A DNA stretch of 64,000 nt, from NCBI RefSeq assembly GCF_964656455.1, contig NC_135717.1, forward strand, positions 141,808,308 to 141,872,307. Direction: 5' to 3'. Both the position numbers and the translations under genes were made by a program. Position 1 is the first letter of the stretch; every line of letters begins with the position of its first letter. A model generated the notes under the pieces. It did not search any database and was not told the DNA's origin. It saw only the letters and a list, made by a program, of their open reading frames with translations. The stretch is from Halichoerus grypus (lineage: Eukaryota > Chordata > Mammalia > Carnivora > Phocidae). Below, in pieces: positions 1 to 11,947 of the stretch.

Positions 1-46
1 GTCTGATCATCAGAATCACCCGGAGAGCTTTTAAATGGCAGGGAGG

Positions 47-228
47 AGTGGTTTTCAGTCTTGGCTACCCACTGTTGTCACCTGGGAACAATGGAAAAAA
101 AATAAAACCACATACCTAGATCCTACCTAAATATATTTCTGATTTCATTGTTCTGGGGTATGGCCTTGCCATCAGGATCTTCAGAACTCCCCAGTGATTA
201 CAATGTGTGGCCATACTGAGAATCACTG
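47..228. mobile_element. hAT-Charlie type MITE, diverged
   Basis: It begins AGTGGTTTTCAGTC and ends GAGAATCACTG, the inverted termini typical of MER5/MER20-class hAT MITEs (CAGTGGTTCTCAA). The length of about 180 bp fits. The bases before it (ATCAGAATCACCCGGAGAGC) resemble an internal piece of MER20, so two fragments may adjoin. Confidence 0.5.
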
Positions 229-279
229 ATGTGGAATCTCAACGTACACCCCAGGGATTTTAAATAGCAATGCTAACTT

Positions 280-515
280 ATAGTAGTAATAGCTGTTATA
301 TCTAGTATTTAGTATGGCACTGATTTAAACATTTTACTCCTTTAACAGCACTATGAGGTAGGTACTATTATTATCCCCATTCTACAGAAAAGGAAACTGT
401 GACCAATAGAGTTAAAATTACTTCCCCAGGGAAACAGTAAGTTGTAGAGTTAAGATTTGAATTTAAGCAATATGGCTGTAGAATCTGGGTTACATTGAGA
501 TGTGACTCAGGAATC
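280..515 (-). repeat. MIR (antisense)
   Basis: Contains the reverse complement of the MIR core: GAGGTAGGTACTATTATTATC, then a CTACAGAAAAGGAAACTG block and AGTAAGTTGTAGAGTTAAGATTTGAA. It is a strongly diverged, old tRNA-derived SINE. Confidence 0.75.
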
Positions 516-635
516 CATATTCTTAAAATCATTCCCAGCAGCTCTCCGAAGTTGTTAACAGAGATTAAACTAATCTGATCAACAAATCCTTGCTTGAGGG
601 CTGAAAGCAGTGGTTCTCAAATTTTAGTCAACATG

Positions 636-836
636 GGCGCCTGGGTGGCTCAGTTGGTTAAGCGACTGCCTTCGGCTCAGGTCATGGTCCTGGAGTCCCG
701 GGATCGAGTCCCGCATCGGGCTCCCTGCTCGGCGGGGGGTCTGCTTCTCCCTCTGCCCCTCCCCCCTCTCATGTGCTCTCTCTCTCTCTCATTCTCTCTG
801 TCTCAAATAAATAAATAAAATCTTAAAAAAAAAAAA
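636..836 (+). mobile_element. SINEC (Can-SINE), with target-site duplication
   Basis: Head GGGCGCCTGGGTGGCTCAG, a CT-rich 3' part and an AAATAAATAAAATC poly-A tail. A perfect 15-bp duplication, ATTTTAGTCAACATG, flanks it (621-635 and 837-851). It inserted just after CAGTGGTTCTCAA, which looks like the end of an older hAT MITE. Confidence 0.95.
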
Positions 837-1059
837 ATTTTAGTCAACATGAATATTTAACCCTGGACCATTTATTATTAAAAATTGAGATTAAAAAAAA
901 AGATGTTGAGGGTTGAACCTTGAAATCTGCTTTTGTAATAGTCCTCTCAGATGAGGCTGATGCAGGAAGCAGATCACTGATAGATTCTTCAGGTTACTAC
1001 TAATAGATAGTTTAATATGTGATCCAGAACAAGGTGAGGTCATCATCTATTCAGTGCTT

Positions 1060-1270
1060 ATTTGCTGTTTTTATATCATTTTGTAAAACCCTCACCAATA
1101 TATAAAAGAATTATTATTGTTCCACTGTGTAGTTAAAGAAAAATAACAAATAACTAAGGCTCAGAAAGGTGAATTATCTGGCTCAAGGCAATACAACTAG
1201 TAAATGATAGGGCCAGGATCCAAAACCACATGTGTTTGACTCCAGTGGCCATGCTCTTACTTATTTCTCT
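1060..1270 (-). repeat. MIR (antisense)
   Basis: Reverse-complement MIR core: GGCTCAGAAAGGTGAATTATC, CAATACAACTAGTAAATGATAG and a GGATCCAAAACC block, followed by TTTGACTCCAGTGGCC. Old and diverged. Confidence 0.75.
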
Positions 1271-1452
1271 ATCCTGCCACAGAAAAGGGATTAGAAATAA
1301 AACAATAAAGGTATGGCAAAAAAATTTTTTTAATATAGCATCATGGACCATTGTAAGCTGGGGCAAACACTCATAACACTGTCCAAAGTCCCAGGAGGTA
1401 ACCCCTCAATGTGTTATGGTATAATCAGTGTGTTCGTATTGATAACATATTT

Positions 1453-1631
1453 TTTAAGATTTTATTTATTTATTTGAGGGAGAGAGAGTAAGGGAGAGGG
1501 AGAGAGAATCTGAAGCGGACGCCACACTGAGCACTGAGCCTGACCCGGGGCTCAATCCTACAAATCCGAGAGCATGACCTGAGCCAAAACCAAAAGTTGA
1601 GCGCTTAACCGACTGAGCTACCCAGTGCCCC
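1453..1631 (-). mobile_element. SINEC (antisense)
   Basis: Starts with the reverse-complement tail (TTAAGATTTTATTTATTTAT) and ends with CTGAGCTACCCAGTGCCC. Flanked by a 13-bp duplication TGATAACATATTT (1440-1452 and 1632-1644). It is more diverged than the copies at 39 kb and 46 kb. Confidence 0.93.
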
Positions 1632-1644
1632 TGATAACATATTT

Positions 1645-3990
1645 CGATTATTGAAAAAAATGATCAAATCATCAACTACCTGTTGATAGTAAGATAACCT
1701 ATTTTGGAAAGATTTCCTTTAAGGTAGGTTGGACATTACAACCCAAAACAAGAAAATATTGAAACTTAAGTGGCATGAGCTTCCAGTGATCTGGAATAAT
1801 CCAATTACTGTTTTCTTTTTCCTTAATGATGAATTTTTATTAACTTGACTGACATTTAGACTACAGAATCTGACCTATGACTCATCTCCATCTGGAACTT
1901 GGATGAAGATGGAGCTGGGTCATTTAAAGCATATTGTTCACTAATTCCATAAACATTTATTGGGTACTGTGGCAAACAATATGAATTATCTACTCTAAAG
2001 CCATCTAAAACCCTCATGTCCCTTGCCTTCTACTACAAAAGCTGGAAAGCAAACATACTTCTCTTTCCAGACTCTTGTCATCTGGCCAATTGTTTTAAGT
2101 GTAAAGTCACTGGGTACGCTTCTAAGAAGGCTTTTTAAATGGACAAACTGCTGGCATATGCCTTCAGCAAGTTGGTCTTTGCACCCTTCCTCTTTCCCCA
2201 GCTTGTGATCATGCAAAGAACCTTCACGTGTTAAGGAAGGTGGAGCAGGAAAAAGAAAGGAGCCCAGCCCTTGATGCCATCACTGAGCTGTTGTACTAGC
2301 CTCGAATGTGCAACCCCATGATTCCTGCCTACGAGACAAATACAGGCTTTACTGTTTGGTTTTCTGTGGCTTGGCAACCAGATGCAAGCTAACTGATACA
2401 CAGGCACATAACTTTAAAGACACTCTTCTAAGTTACAGAGCTAAGGTTGATGATACTGAGTCACCTATGGTCCTTTGATTAAGATAGTCTTGGAAAGCCT
2501 CTCTGGGAAGGTGACATTTGGAGTGAAACCTGAATGTTCAGAAGGAGCCAGGCTTATGGAAATCCAAAGGAGGGGCATCCAGACAGAGAATAGCAAGGGC
2601 AAAGACCCTAAATTGAGGGGTGCAAGCGTACATGTTAGAAGAACAAGCAAAACCAGGGTCAATGCAACATGGTAAGTGAGGTGCAGAGCAATAGCAACAG
2701 TGGTGTCCTGGTAAAGAATCACCAACCAGCTCTCCACAACAAAAAGACAAAACAAAACAAGACAAAAGTCCTGATTGGTAACACTTGCTGATTTCTGTTA
2801 TGTAAATACTCCTACCAAGGCCAGTTTCAAACTAACAGTATGGTATCACTGGGTTGCAAAATTCCTAAAATTGTACTATTCAGCTCCCACCAGGCAGGTA
2901 AATGGTCAGTTTAAAAGTCTAATGCTGTACAGCAGAACATATGTACCAACAAAATAAAATAAATGGTCAATAATGCCTTGCACTTCCATTGTTCTGTTTA
3001 TGAAAGGAGACTCTCTCACTTTACAGGTTATGATGAGACATGATAATCAGTGTGTCCTTCTCATCCGCCAATCATCTCTGCTTTGATCACCAGCAACTCG
3101 CCATGTTCCTCAAATGCAGACTAACTGGTAAACCCGAAAAAAGAATTAGCCCAATTTAAATGTGCTCAAATTAAAAACTTCACTATGTTCTTAAAAATAT
3201 CCTACTTTGTTATTTATCAAAAACAGGATGACTTTTCTTCATGGGATTTGGGATGATATTGGAGTATATAACAAAAAATAATTTGACAATGCTAGAATTT
3301 TTAAATCATGAATTTATAAAATGACAAAATCCTGGCCCAGACTCTCCTTAAAGTGTTTGCCAAACCTACCACAACCAAGGGAACAATTTACGCTACAAAA
3401 TGAAAAGCTGTAGTTGCTAAGAGACTTTCTGAAATTGAAGGTACCTATCTCATTTGAAAGTGATTACTTACCCAATAAACAAATCTTTAGGTATACAAAG
3501 CTTAAGATACAGTTTTCTTTGTTAAACAATCCATTATGTGGTCAGAATGAGTAATGTTTCCCAGTTTTTCTAGGAACTATAATCAGCATTTCGTTCTTTT
3601 TCTTTTCTTCTTCCTCCACACCCACCCTCCCCCTTTTAAAATTCATCTAATTTTCCCAAGCAGCTAAAACTGAATCTTGATTTGCCTACCATTACCTGAC
3701 ACCTCAGGAAGTCAAAAGTTGCACATTCCTTTTTTGTTTGAGCTTTCTTTTGTCTCTATTATATTTGATGTCTTCCCTTTCCTTCTGTATTTTCACCTCA
3801 CTTTTCTATTTAATCTTGCATCCGTGTCTATACATCATGACAGCCAACTATAACCTTATTCCTAATGACAGTGAAATTAGCTCAGTCCATATTTTCTTAT
3901 TTCCAACCTTCATGGCATCCATGCAAATGAACAGCTGATTTGATTGTGTTTTGGGAACCTATGAGGATTAGACCTGAACAAAATGTTATC
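1645..3990. other. Unassigned intronic sequence
   Basis: No gene signal. Part of it (about 2420-2680) contains GGAAAGCCTCTCTGGGAAGG and GAGTGAAACCTGAATG, phrases shared with a widespread old mammalian repeat whose family I did not assign. The rest is diverged AT-rich sequence. Confidence 0.4.
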
Positions 3991-4150
3991 TGTCTTTCCC
4001 TGTCTGAAAGAAGCTGAACAATCTACTGTCCTCTTCTATGCTAAATACTAGAACATCTGTGTCCTACTAATCTTTGTATATGCCATTGTATCCAATACAG
4101 AATCATGACAATTGTAGGCAGTTAAAAAGTGTTTGTTGAATAGAATTGAT
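3990..4150 (+). repeat. L2 3' end (sense), diverged
   Basis: Ends in AAAAAGTGTTTGTTGAATAGA, the typical L2 3' terminus (TGTTTGTTGAATGAATGAA). The upstream bases fit only weakly. Confidence 0.45.
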
Positions 4151-4199
4151 TGTATGGAATTAAATTTTATTGTATATTTATATAGTATTTGTATTCACT

Positions 4200-4402
4200 G
4201 TTTGTTTTTTATTTAAGATTTTATTTACTTATTTGACAGAGAGAGACACAGCGAGAGAGGGAACGCAAGCAGGGGGAGTGGGAGAGGGAGAAGCAGGCTT
4301 CCCACGGAGCAGGGAGCCCGATGCAGGGCTCGATCCCAGGACCCTGGGATTATGACCTGAGCCGAAGGCAGATGCCCAACGACTGAGCCCCCCGGGTGCC
4401 CC
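4200..4402 (-). mobile_element. SINEC (antisense)
   Basis: Reverse-complement SINEC: AAGATTTTATTTACTTATTT, GACAGAGAGAGACACAGCGAG, then GACTGAGCCCCCCGGGTGCCC. A 10-bp duplication TGTATTCACT lies at 4190-4199 and 4403-4412. Confidence 0.95.
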
Positions 4403-4412
4403 TGTATTCACT

Positions 4413-6280
4413 AGTTAGCAGTGGTACTTGTGTCAGGCCTTACTGACAAGATTTAGATCTTACAAAATGTGAACTCTAAGAAAATAAGAACTTAAGGGAC
4501 CAGACCCCATCTTTCCATAACGATCAAACTTAATCTTCCTTCCATGAATGGGAGGAGTAAGAACCAATGGGTATGACTTAAAAGTGTCTCAAAGTTCATT
4601 TTAGCACTTGTGAAAAAATTTAGAGAAGTCTTATTTTAAACTCTCTGGGGAGGTATTTTAAATTATGTTGTCCAAACGACAACATTTTGTATGCAGACAA
4701 ACTGTTCCTGAAGTTTCTTAGAACATGAATATAATGAACACTTATTCATTAGCCAATTAAGTATACTGGGTATATGACTGTAGGAATACAATAAAACCAC
4801 CACATACAGATGAGCAATAGGATACCTCAGCAGTGCACCCCCAGCTACCAGCCTGTCCCTCCACACTGTTATTTATTTATGCTTCATTTATGACCTCAAC
4901 TGACCTTAGGTGCAGCTGGATGAAAGAACAGAACCTCCTTCACAGAGCTTTAAGTTTACCTTAAAATTAAAGTCTATGTACTTTTACCTTTCTTTCCACA
5001 ACTCCTTATCTGTCTAATGATTCCTCGATGAAAATTAGTAAAATAATTATTATTTGTCATCTTAAAATACTAGACCCAAAATGATGTGGACCCTTAGGCT
5101 CTATAATATTTCCCTAGCTTAGTACAGAAAAAAGTAACCAAGCTTTTATATTGGGAGTGATTCTACCTATGCATATCGTAAAATTGGGAGGCTTTTTTTG
5201 TAATTATCATTAGTAAATCCCAATTCCCTTTTTCATAGTGCTCAGGAAATTGGAAGGGAAAAAGATTTTATCAAGAAATTGCTGGAGAGACACCCAATCA
5301 AAGTGGGTGTTTTCAGAGAGCGTGTTACAAAGAAACCTTACAAATTCAGCTTCTCATGTCCTCAAGTATCTCCTGTACTAGAAAATGGATGAATGTTTTT
5401 ATCCAAACTGACACTTTGATATATTATTCCACTATCAAGTTACTTAACAATATGCTTCCTCTTTTACGTTCTTGCTACTGTATCATACTGTTGTCCAGTT
5501 TCTTAGTTACTCTGGGAATTGTGTGGTGAGGTTACTGTGGTACTATCTACATCTGTAAAAGATGTTCATAGGACAGTGTGAAGCTTGGACTTCCCAGAAA
5601 TTGTTATGGTGGTGAATAGTTTATGTATTTTCTTGAGAACATGATTACTATTAAGATGATTTAAACTTCCAAGTGAAACATATGAAATAATGAGTTTCTC
5701 CTCAGTATGTTAGATTCCCTGGGGCTGCTTTCTCAGACTTTCTATTGGTGTTTCTTTTATAAACTAAATCTTGGGAATAGAGAAGGAGGGAAAGTAATTG
5801 GTTAGTAACTTAACCGCATTTGCATAGCAAACTACCAGTAACGAATGAAGTGTTATTTGGTTTAATACAGTTTTATGAAGTATTGGATAAAATTAGAGAT
5901 TATCAAAAACGAACTTGAGTATTTTTTCCTAATTATAAAATAAAGTCACATCTTGTGGGTTTATAGGGTAAATCTGAATCCCAGTCCTGTGCTTTCGATG
6001 TTTTTTCTTTGTTTAAAAAATCTTTTAAAATTTTCTATTACTAATCATTTTTTCCTAAAATTAAAATGAAAAATTTCAAAGATGATTCAAAATAATTTAA
6101 CCAAGTGAATAGCTTTAGATTAAAATTGGAAGTAGCTATTTTATTTCATTTTTAAGTCTTAAAATTCATTATTTTATCAAGAATTGTAATCATGGGTATA
6201 TAGTGACTCCATTCTATAAAATTTTAGTTTTATAATAATCATTTACTCTGTCATCAGATCATTCTTTATATTAGATTTAA
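4413..6280. other. Unassigned intronic sequence
   Basis: AT-rich, with no open frame of interest and no repeat that I can name with confidence. Confidence 0.4.
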
Positions 6281-6289
6281 TAGAATCCT

Positions 6290-6497
6290 TGGACCGCCTG
6301 GGTGGCTCAGTCAGTTAAGCATCTGACTCTTGATTTCAGCTCAGATGTGATGTCAGAGTCGTGTGATCAAGACCTATGAAGGGCTCTGCACTCAGCATAA
6401 AGCCTGTTTAAGATTCTCTCCTTCTCCCTCTGCCCGCTGCCACCACCACCACTCATGCTCTCTCTCTCACTTGGTCTCTCTCTAAAAAAAAAAAAAA
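6290..6497 (+). mobile_element. SINEC (sense), older copy
   Basis: Head GACCGCCTGGGTGGCTCAG, then GACTCTTGATTTCAGCTCA and a pure poly-A tail. This TCTTGATTTCAGC type is an older subfamily than the CTTCGGCTCAGG copies. Only a short duplication (AATCCT) is visible. Confidence 0.9.
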
Positions 6498-6639
6498 AAT
6501 CCTGACTAATATCTTATTTACTGAGTTACCAAATATTATTTTTCCATTAATTTTAACATATACTCTGGAATAGCTAAAATGCTTTAGAAGTTCCTGTTCT
6601 TTGAAGGACAGATCTCTGTAAATTCATTTGGAACTGGAA

Positions 6640-7060
6640 ACTTAGGGTAGGTTTTAGCTTTTCTTCTCAGTTTCTTCTGCTATTGGGCTATTCCAATTTT
6701 CTATCATTTCATTGTCCTATGGTCCTAGAATGTCTATTTCATCTGATTTTCTCTTTTTAAAATTTGTACCAGTGCTCTTTTTCTCAATCAAACATGAAAA
6801 CATTTCATTCATGGTATTGGTCTTTTCAAAAATCCAGCATTTGGTTTTGTGAAATATATTTTGTTTCATTATTATTTCCTTACTAATATCCTTATTACTT
6901 CCTTCTTGATAGTTTGCTTAGGTTTATGGGTGTGTTCATGACTCTGCATGTTTCCTCAGAATCCCACCGTAGTTATATCTTTCTTCTTTTGACAGAGTGG
7001 ATCATTTCTTTCTTGTCTACCGTTTAATTTTGATTTCTTATTAAGTGTTCTTTTTTAAAA
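6640..7060 (-). repeat. Ancient L1 ORF2 fragment (antisense), probable
   Basis: Phrases such as TCTTTTCAAAAATCCAGCAT and TTGGTTTTGTGAAAT, followed by ATTATTTCCTTACTAATATCC, fit the reverse complement of mammalian L1 ORF2. The match is from memory and diverged. The block probably continues after the young insertions at about 7640. Confidence 0.45.
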
Positions 7061-7072
7061 AAAGATTTTATC

Positions 7073-7334
7073 TTTTTTATTATGTTATGTTAGTCACCAT
7101 ACATTACATCATTAGTTTTTGATGTAGTGTTCCATGATTCATTGTTTGCATATAACACCCAGTGCTCCATGCAGAACGTGCCCTCCTTAATACCCATCAC
7201 CAGGCTAACCCAGCCCCCACCCCCCTCCCCTCTAGAACCCTTAGTTTGTTTCTCAGCGTCCATAGTCTCTCATGGTTCGTCTCCCCCTCTGATTTCCCCC
7301 CCTTCATTTTTCCCTTCCTACTATCTTCTTTTTT
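7073..7334 (-). mobile_element. Young carnivore L1 3' UTR fragment (antisense)
   Basis: Closely matches the first part of the L1 copy at 13.0-13.26 kb: TATTATGTTATGTTAGTCACC, CATCATTAGTTTTTGATGTAG, CACCAGGCTAACCCA and TCTCTCATGGTTCGTCTCCCC. It stops at a T run where the other copy continues into AACATATAATG; here telomere-like repeats follow instead. Confidence 0.85.
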
Positions 7335-7340
7335 TTTTTT

Positions 7341-7365
7341 TAACCCTAACCTTAACCCTAACCCT
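7341..7365. repeat. Short interstitial telomeric repeat (CCCTAA-type, 4 units)
   Basis: Four tandem 6-mers read TAACCC, TAACCT, TAACCC, TAACCC, one of them with a single change. They follow directly on the T run that ends the L1 fragment. Vertebrate telomeres are TTAGGG/CCCTAA. Confidence 0.85.
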
Positions 7366-7397
7366 GGCTTCTCTTCAGATCGCATAAATCTTTCACC

Positions 7398-7629
7398 TTT
7401 TATTTATTTATCTGAAAGAGAGAGAGAAAGGGAGCAAGTGCACACGTGTGAGCACATGAGCGGGGGGGGGGGGGGCAGAAGAGGAGGGGGAGGGAGAAGG
7501 AAAGAATCCCAAGCAGATTCCCCATGGAGCACAGAGCCCAGCAAGGGGCACAATCGCACAACCCTGAGATCCTGACCTGAGCCAAAACCAAGAGTCAGTC
7601 TCTCAACCAACTGAGCCACCCAGATGCCC
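7398..7629 (-). mobile_element. SINEC (antisense), older copy with G-run expansion
   Basis: Reverse-complement SINEC with a TTTTATTTATTTATCTGAAAG start and an ACTGAGCCACCCAGATGCCC end. An internal G run (about 7462-7475) and a GAGGAGGGGGAGGGAG purine tract lengthen it. No clear duplication was found. Confidence 0.9.
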
Positions 7630-7639
7630 AAAGTAAATG

Positions 7640-8350
7640 TTATTTAGAGGAAAAAAAAAAGTTACCAAGGGAATGGTTTTAAAAGGACTATACTTTTATC
7701 TTGACTTTGTGATTTTGTTATATATTGATCAGAGAAAAAAGTTACTTGCATCATTTCTCATTTTGCATTTTAATAACATTTTTGGAGTCATACATGGTAA
7801 ATATTCCACAGATGTTTGAAAACAATAGATAATTCATACACAAACCTATGTAATATGCATACTCAAGCTTGTTAAAATGACTTATTGAAATCTCAACTAG
7901 TCTCACATTTTTGTCTATTTGAGCTGTCAATCTCTGAGAAAGTTGTGTGAATTGCTAATTTTCCCCACTACCAGTTTTTGCCTCATACACATGTATTTCA
8001 AAACTCTGATGCTAGGTATGTAAGGGTTTAGGCTACTAATACATTCTTAGTAATTTTTCTCTAAATTAAGTATCATCCTTGTCACATTTAGTTTTGGCTT
8101 AAATTCTATTTTGACTGATATTTTAATATTATTTTGCCATATTTTTCTAATGTTTCCCTAGTATTTCCTCTTTCTAGTGTTTTCGCCTTTCTCATTATTT
8201 ATTCCATAATTCAACTCTGATAGGTTCCTTACATCTTTCATCTCTTATTTTTAAACTTTTTCTCTATGATTGTCTCTTCTTCACCTCAGCCTATTATTTT
8301 CTTGATTTTTCTAATATTTATGTTTTAAAGAATGCAATCTGTTTGCTCAA
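7640..8350 (-). repeat. Ancient L1 ORF2 fragment (antisense), probable
   Basis: Contains CAAAACTCTGATGCTAGGTA and AAATTCTATTTTGACTGATAT, with TAATATTATTTTGCCATATTT. These match the layout of the mammalian L1 ORF2 reverse complement (the TTTGTCTGATATTAATATAGC region). Highly diverged. Confidence 0.5.
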
Positions 8351-9009
8351 TGAATTCTATCTCTTCTGGGATAATTATATATAATTATATAAATATATAT
8401 ATATCTTCATAAAGATGGTCATTCTCAAAGAGTCAGTGATTTTTTTTTATTTAATAGGTATACTTAATGACTTAAAAACTATATGCTTCCGTAATCCAAT
8501 AGGGATTCCCATCCATCTGTGAGCGGATACAGTTCCTAATAATAAAAGCCTATTTCCAGGAGTAGATATGCAAGTGGCTGAGGAATGGCCACTTCAGCAA
8601 AGGGTAATAAAGAGATGGTGTGTCCCTGGGTATGATGGCTCAGTTGCTCCAGGCCTTTGAAAATGTCTGGGGATATTGTTACGCTTTTCTCATCTTAGCT
8701 CCTACTCTGAAATTCAAATGTCTTCTTCTAGAGAGTAATGCTGGAGCTTTTAACCTAGGAACAACTGCTGTTGTTTTGAAGTCTAAAGAAGTAAGAAAAG
8801 AGAATGGATTCACCCTATCAATTCAGTTCTTTAATCGATCACCAAATGTTTGTACCAGGAATCTCTTCTGCTCTCTGTGAATTTGTGAGTTTAGGGTTCT
8901 TCCCTGGCCCTTCACTGGGAGAATTTGCCCATACCCTGCTCTCTCAGGTTCATGCTTTCGAGTTTTTAGTCTTCTCTGTTCTGCCAGAATATCACAGTGA
9001 TTAGAAAGG

Positions 9010-9136
9010 AGACCGGAACCAGAGAGGCAGGGAAGCTGAGGGGTTTGGGCATAGGGTATTAGATGGGGGTCTCAACCTCGCTGAGTTTCCTTTACAGTAA
9101 AGCAAAGATCATAATAAAACCTACCCCAGAGTGCGC

Positions 9137-9181
<45 letters not shown>

Positions 9182-9250
9182 GAGGATTAAATAATAAATG
9201 ATAATGCTCAGAACTGTGCCTGGTACATAGTAAAAGCTTAATGAATGTTA
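9010..9250 (+). repeat. MIR (sense) containing a TG microsatellite
   Basis: TGAGTTTCCTTTACAGTAAAG, then ATCATAATAAAACCTACCCC, then TGAGGATTAAATAATAAATGA and GTGCCTGGTACATAGTAAAAG follow the MIR consensus order. The TG array at about 9134-9180 sits where the consensus has GGTTGTTGTGAGG. Confidence 0.8.
9134..9180. repeat. (TG)n microsatellite
   Basis: About 23 units of TG, preceded by an impure GTGCGCGTGCG stretch. A likely polymorphic marker. Confidence 0.95.
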
Positions 9251-10113
9251 CTACTGATTATTATTATCATCATTTTCATTCATGAATCTGATCCTGTCTG
9301 CTTGCTATCTTCCAGGGATTCTTCAAAACTTTGTGTTTTAATAACATCCTTTATCCCCCATCACTTTTTAAAATTTATTGTTTGTTTTACATCTTGTACA
9401 TCTATGATGTTTGAGGTAGGAGGGAAATAAAGTTACATATGCCTAATCTACCACCTTGATACAAATCCTCCTTTTATCATCATCCATTTACTCTAGAAAT
9501 GTCTTATGATATTATGGAGAACACAAAGGACTAGGAAGTCAAGAGTCCTGGTTTGTAGTCCTGAAATTATTGCTATAATTTTGGAAATTTGCTTAATTTC
9601 TGTCAACTTCAGCATCTTTATAAAACCAATGTTTTGGACTAGTTGATCTTTTTTTAGCCTTAAAAAATAAGTGTTCTGCCTAACAGAATGGTTCATTTAT
9701 CAGGAGTGCCATTAATTAATGGGACACAAAAAAAAAGAGTGGTGGGAGAGGGCAGCTTGAGTCCCAGGAAGAACAGGGCCCAATACACAATTATGCTAAG
9801 CTGGCTTCGTGCAGGAGAGTTTGAAAGGGAGAATGCTCAGAGTAGGAGGTAAGAGAAAGCCCTGCCACCAGGTAAATGAACAGTAAATATAAGACAGTAA
9901 AAGAAAATGAATTATTTAAAAGTGTTCTCCATAGACAGTTAGCCTAATTTAAATTTTTGTATGTGCCTGAAAGTAATAAATCTGAATAGAAGCAATAAAC
10001 TATTCAAACAGAAGACACCATAGTGATAATCAAATCAGATCCATAAATTTAAAGATGAGGAAATCAAAACCAAGTAAGATAAAATTATTGCCCATGATAT
10101 AAAGGTTGAGTAC

Positions 10114-10319
10114 TGAGGCTCCTGGGTGGCTCAGATGGTTAAGCTCCTGGCTCTTGATTTCAGCTCAAGTCATGATCTCAGGGTGAGATCGAGCCCTGTG
10201 TCAGGCTCTAGGCTGGGTGTGGAGCCTGCTTGAGTCTCTGTCTCCTTCTCCCTCTACCCCTCCCACCTCCATGTGCATGCACTCTCTCTCTAAACAAACA
10301 AACAAACAAACAAATAAAT
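10114..10319 (+). mobile_element. SINEC (sense), older copy with CAAA tail
   Basis: Head GGCTCCTGGGTGGCTCAG and an older TCTTGATTTCAGCTCAAG body. The tail has expanded to (CAAA)n/(TAAA)n. A 13-bp duplication, AAAGGTTGAGTAC at 10101-10113 and AAAGGTTGGGTAC at 10320-10332, has one mismatch. Confidence 0.93.
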
Positions 10320-10613
10320 AAAGGTTGGGTACGTCTAAGTAGTCTGAAATGTTAGTGATAAAGCCAGAACTAAAACTAAGATACTCTGAATCCCAGGGCA
10401 GATCTTTTCGACTATACTGTTCAATAGTTAAATTGTTCAGACTTGCTTTTATCCTTGAGTCTTAATTAAAAATAACTTACTGTACACATAAATGTGTACC
10501 AATTATAAGAATGAGTCCAACATTTCCTAAATCAATACTCACACATCTACTATATCGAGGTTCATTTTTTTAGTGAAATTCAGATACATTAGTAATGAGA
10601 GTTACAGTAAAAA

Positions 10614-10813
10614 AAAATTTTTTTTTAAGATTTTATTTATTTATTTGACAGAAAAAGACACAGCGAGAGAGGGAACACAAACGGGGAGTGGGAGAGGGAG
10701 AAGCAGGCTTCCTGCCGAGCAGGGAGCCCGATGCGGGACTCGATCCAGGGACTCCAGGATCATGACCTGAGCCGAAGGCAGTCGCTTAACCAACTGAGCC
10801 ACCCAGGTGCCCA
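10614..10813 (-). mobile_element. SINEC (antisense)
   Basis: Reverse-complement SINEC ending CAACTGAGCCACCCAGGTGCC. A 12-bp duplication TTACAGTAAAAA lies at 10602-10613 and 10814-10825. Confidence 0.95.
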
Positions 10814-11731
10814 TTACAGTAAAAATTTGACGCAGGAGAAAAGTTTACAAAAATAATCAAAATAAATGCTGAAGTTTTAATATGCACAATTGTACGAGGA
10901 GTAGGTCTTACCAGAACTTGGTATCTATATGCATTTATTCATACCATAGGTGGGTCAAATGTAGGTGAAGGAGGCTAATTTTACTTGATTTTTATCAAAA
11001 AGTTATCTCAGTTTTAGGAGAGTAGTATCACAGAGTTGGAAGGGACTTTGTGTTCCAAACTCTACATTTTACATATGAGGAAACTGAGGTCAAGGGACAC
11101 ATTATGATTTGTCCAAGGTTTTGAACAGGGAAAATTTTGGGAAGATGAGAGTTTATTATCAAATGAAAGGTAATTACTGGAGAAAGAAGACTGCCAGCAT
11201 TGAGCCTAGATAAGAGATATTGTCTGAGGGAAGAGTCATTTCTACAATGTTCTGTAATTAAGACAATAATCATACAGAGTAAAGTCTACCTTTTTAAAAA
11301 TCATACACAGAAATGAGGACTTTAAGAAAAAAAACATCCTAATAGGGTCTTAGTGTAGTTTTAATTTGCTTTTCCCTGAACACTAGTTGAATATCTTTTC
11401 ATATGCTTACTCACCACTTATATATCTTCTTTGGTGGAGTGTCTATTCAAATCTTTTATTTTTTTAATTGGGTCATTTATTTTCTTTTATTGTTGAGTTT
11501 TAAGAGTTCTGTATATATTCTGAGTAAAAATCCTTTTATCAGAAATGTTTTGCAAATATTTTCTCTTATTCCTTGGTTTTTTAAAAATTTTCTTAAAATA
11601 AAAGTAAATTGGTTTATTTTGAAAACCAATAATTTTAAATTTGGCACTATTTTCTATTATGGCTTATGCTTTTTACAGTCAATCTAAGAAACCTTGGATT
11701 AACCCAAGGACTTAAAGATTTTCCTCTAAAC

Positions 11732-11734
<3 letters not shown>

Positions 11735-11775
<41 letters not shown>
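11735..11775. repeat. (TTA)n microsatellite at the tail of a SINEC
   Basis: About 13 TTA units on the tail (left) side of the antisense SINEC. SINE A-tails commonly seed such arrays. Confidence 0.95.
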
Positions 11776-11947
11776 TAAAACATGTATTTATTTATTTAAG
11801 ATGGGAGGAGGGGGAGAGAGAGAATCTCAAGCAGACTCCCCACTGACTGGGGAGCCTAACACGGGTCTCGATCTCAAGACCCTGAGACATAACCTGAGCG
11901 GAAATCAAGAGTCAAATGTTTAACCAACTGAGCCACCCAGGGGTCCC
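11776..11947 (-). mobile_element. SINEC (antisense), inserted in ancient L1
   Basis: ATTTATTTATTTAAGATGGG at the tail side and CAACTGAGCCACCCAGGGGTC at the head side. The body (CGATCTCAAGACCCTGAGAC) is the older subfamily. The L1 alignment continues on both sides. Confidence 0.9.

Noticed and set aside
636..700. tRNA genes at SINEC heads
   Set aside because: The A/B-box-like sequences are from the tRNA-derived SINE head. The rest of the tRNA fold is absent.
7341..7365. Chromosome end or assembly edge
   Set aside because: Only four units lie between ordinary interspersed sequences. It is interstitial.
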